A stretch of DNA of 7,376 nt from Bacteroidales bacterium. Lineage in GTDB: Bacteria; Bacteroidota; Bacteroidia; Bacteroidales; UBA10428. Under the pieces are notes generated by a model. That model had not been told where the DNA came from and did not search any database. It saw only the letters and a list, made by a program, of their open reading frames with translations. The stretch spans positions 1 through 7,376 of the forward strand of contig DNTK01000028.1 of the NCBI GenBank assembly GCA_003508755.1. Reading direction: 5' to 3'. The translations under genes and the position numbers were made by a program. Below, in pieces: positions 6,205 to 7,376 of this stretch (its first letter is position 1; the number at the start of each line of letters is the position of its first letter).

Positions 6205-7376
6205 ACTTCAATAACTCAAGCGTGGCAGCCTTTACCGAATCATAAGCTACTCTGTTGCTATCCAAGACGGGTTCTACGGGTGCAGCTTCAACCCTCAGTG
6301 GATTGATGGCTTTACCATTTTTATAAAACCTGAAATCGAGGTGAGGTCCCGTGGATAATCCGGTTGATCCCACATAGCCAATTAAATCGCCCTGCTTTAC
6401 ATAAACGCCTGTTTTAATTCCTTTGGCAAAGCTTTTTAGGTGTAAATAGGCCGTAGAGTAAACTCCGTTATGTCTGATTTTTATTATGTTTCCAGCACCC
6501 CTGTTGTAGCCCCTTGCAGCCTTAATAATTTTTCCATCACCAATGGCGTATACCGGTGTACCTGACGGAGCAGCATAATCCACGCCATGGTGGGGCCGAT
6601 AAATCTTTAAAACAGGGTGCAGCCGGCTATGGGAGAAGCCGGAGCTTATGCGTGAAAATTTAAGCGGGGCTTTCAGGAAAGCTTTTCGCAAGCTGTTTCC
6701 TTCCAGGTCGTAGTAGCTTTCAATACCCCCCTGAGTAAAGGGCACAGCATAAAAATCATGATCGACATGTCGAAAATAAGCGGCATGTATTTTCCCACAT
6801 CCCAGCGATATGGTGTCCACCAGTTCTTCATCACACACTACACTAAAGCTATCGCCTACCTGTAAACCAAAAAAATCGATGCTCCAGGCATAAATATCTG
6901 AAAGATCGTTGGCCAGCATGGGGTTTATGCCATTGTCGATCATTGCGTTCCATAGTGAAGTTTCTATCTTACCTTTGTAATGACGCTGGATAATGGTAAT
7001 GTCCTTTTGCCCGTTTTCTGCCCACACACTATCAAAGAAGCATAACTTATTAAAGTCAACCAGTGTATGTTCGTATACGAAATAGCGGAGTGTTTCAGTT
7101 GAATCTTTGTCGAAGAACAGCACATATTTGTTGCCAGCACGAATTTTTCTCAAATCGAACGAATCACGCGGAATATTCAGTAACTGTTGAAAAGCACCTT
7201 TTGGCAGATTGTATTCCCTGAGCAGGTTTCCAAGCGTCTGGTTGCGTTTAATCTTTCCTTCAGCAATATTGAAAGAGTCAAGTGGGATTCCATATAATTT
7301 TGGAATTTCAATCATCACACTGTCTGGTTCGGCTTCGATTAAAATTCCATTATTAGGAATATGATGGTATTTATAA
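6203..7376 (-). CDS. M23-type peptidase, MepM/Csd3-like, 5' end cut by the window edge
   Basis: Partial gene. The frame stays open from the stop at 6203 to the right edge, coding for at least 390 residues. A GTG at 7316-7318 is only the first possible start inside the window, and the preceding residues (ending IEAEPDSV) read on smoothly, so the true start and any signal peptide lie outside. Numbering from that GTG, residues about 20-70 resemble an OapA/LysM-like segment (KRNQTLGNLLREYNLP). A Csd3-like middle region follows (about 115-215, with SLWNAMIDNGINPMLANDLSDIYAWSIDFF). The M23 domain (about 222-342) carries HxxxD (His243, Asp247) and the YLHL histidine (His293). The usual GPHLHF motif reads GPHLDF, with His326 and Asp328 in place of the second histidine. 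The family cleaves cross-links in peptidoglycan outside the inner membrane. Whether the H-L-D form is active is open. It converges on the phosphatase gene with a 16-nt gap. Confidence 0.9.
   Translation of the reverse strand, partial: YKYHHIPNNGILIEAEPDSVMIEIPKLYGIPLDSFNIAEGKIKRNQTLGNLLREYNLPKGAFQQLLNIPRDSFDLRKIRAGNKYVLFFDKDSTETLRYFVYEHTLVDFNKLCFFDSVWAENGQKDITIIQRHYKGKIETSLWNAMIDNGINPMLANDLSDIYAWSIDFFGLQVGDSFSVVCDEELVDTISLGCGKIHAAYFRHVDHDFYAVPFTQGGIESYYDLEGNSLRKAFLKAPLKFSRISSGFSHSRLHPVLKIYRPHHGVDYAAPSGTPVYAIGDGKIIKAARGYNRGAGNIIKIRHNGVYSTAYLHLKSFAKGIKTGVYVKQGDLIGYVGSTGLSTGPHLDFRFYKNGKAINPLRVEAAPVEPVLDSNRVAYDSVKAATLELLK

Overview
The window is AT-rich chromosomal DNA from a member of the Bacteroidota, probably class Bacteroidia. 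The evidence is the acyl carrier protein and PurN sequences, the acpP/purN divergent pair familiar from that phylum, and a promoter of the Bacteroidota type (TTTG, 19-bp spacer, a -7 box close to TAnnTTTG) in front of acpP. Gene density is high. There is no stretch over 300 bases without a gene, and I see no tRNA, rRNA, insertion sequence, CRISPR array or other mobile element.

Left part (1-1690): acpP (acyl carrier protein) runs leftward and is divergent from purN (phosphoribosylglycinamide formyltransferase). purN is followed after 25 nt by a small six-helix membrane protein with a textbook K+ channel selectivity filter. The 167-nt acpP/purN gap holds the acpP promoter, a 13-nt direct repeat in the acpP leader and a small inverted repeat.

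Middle part (1759-4307): an exported HtrA-type (S1C) serine protease with one PDZ domain ends in a 4-nt tail-to-tail overlap with a leftward gene. That gene encodes a roughly 507-residue predicted outer-membrane beta-barrel protein of uncertain function.

Right part (4306-7376): a membrane-anchored SpoIIE/PP2C-type serine phosphatase with a periplasmic sensor and a HAMP linker starts head-to-head with the barrel gene; the two ATG codons share the palindrome CATG. It converges on a leftward M23-type peptidase gene of MepM/Csd3-like layout. That gene's 5' end lies beyond the right edge, and its zinc-binding HxH motif reads H-L-D.

Five of the seven genes are membrane or exported proteins concerned with envelope upkeep, ion flux or signalling, placed beside two core biosynthetic genes. 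Most of the window is ordinary core-type genome. I find no convincing new multi-gene system. The most useful items for a second look are the H-L-D peptidase variant, the tightly packed 2784-4308 gene boundaries, and the repeats in the acpP leader.
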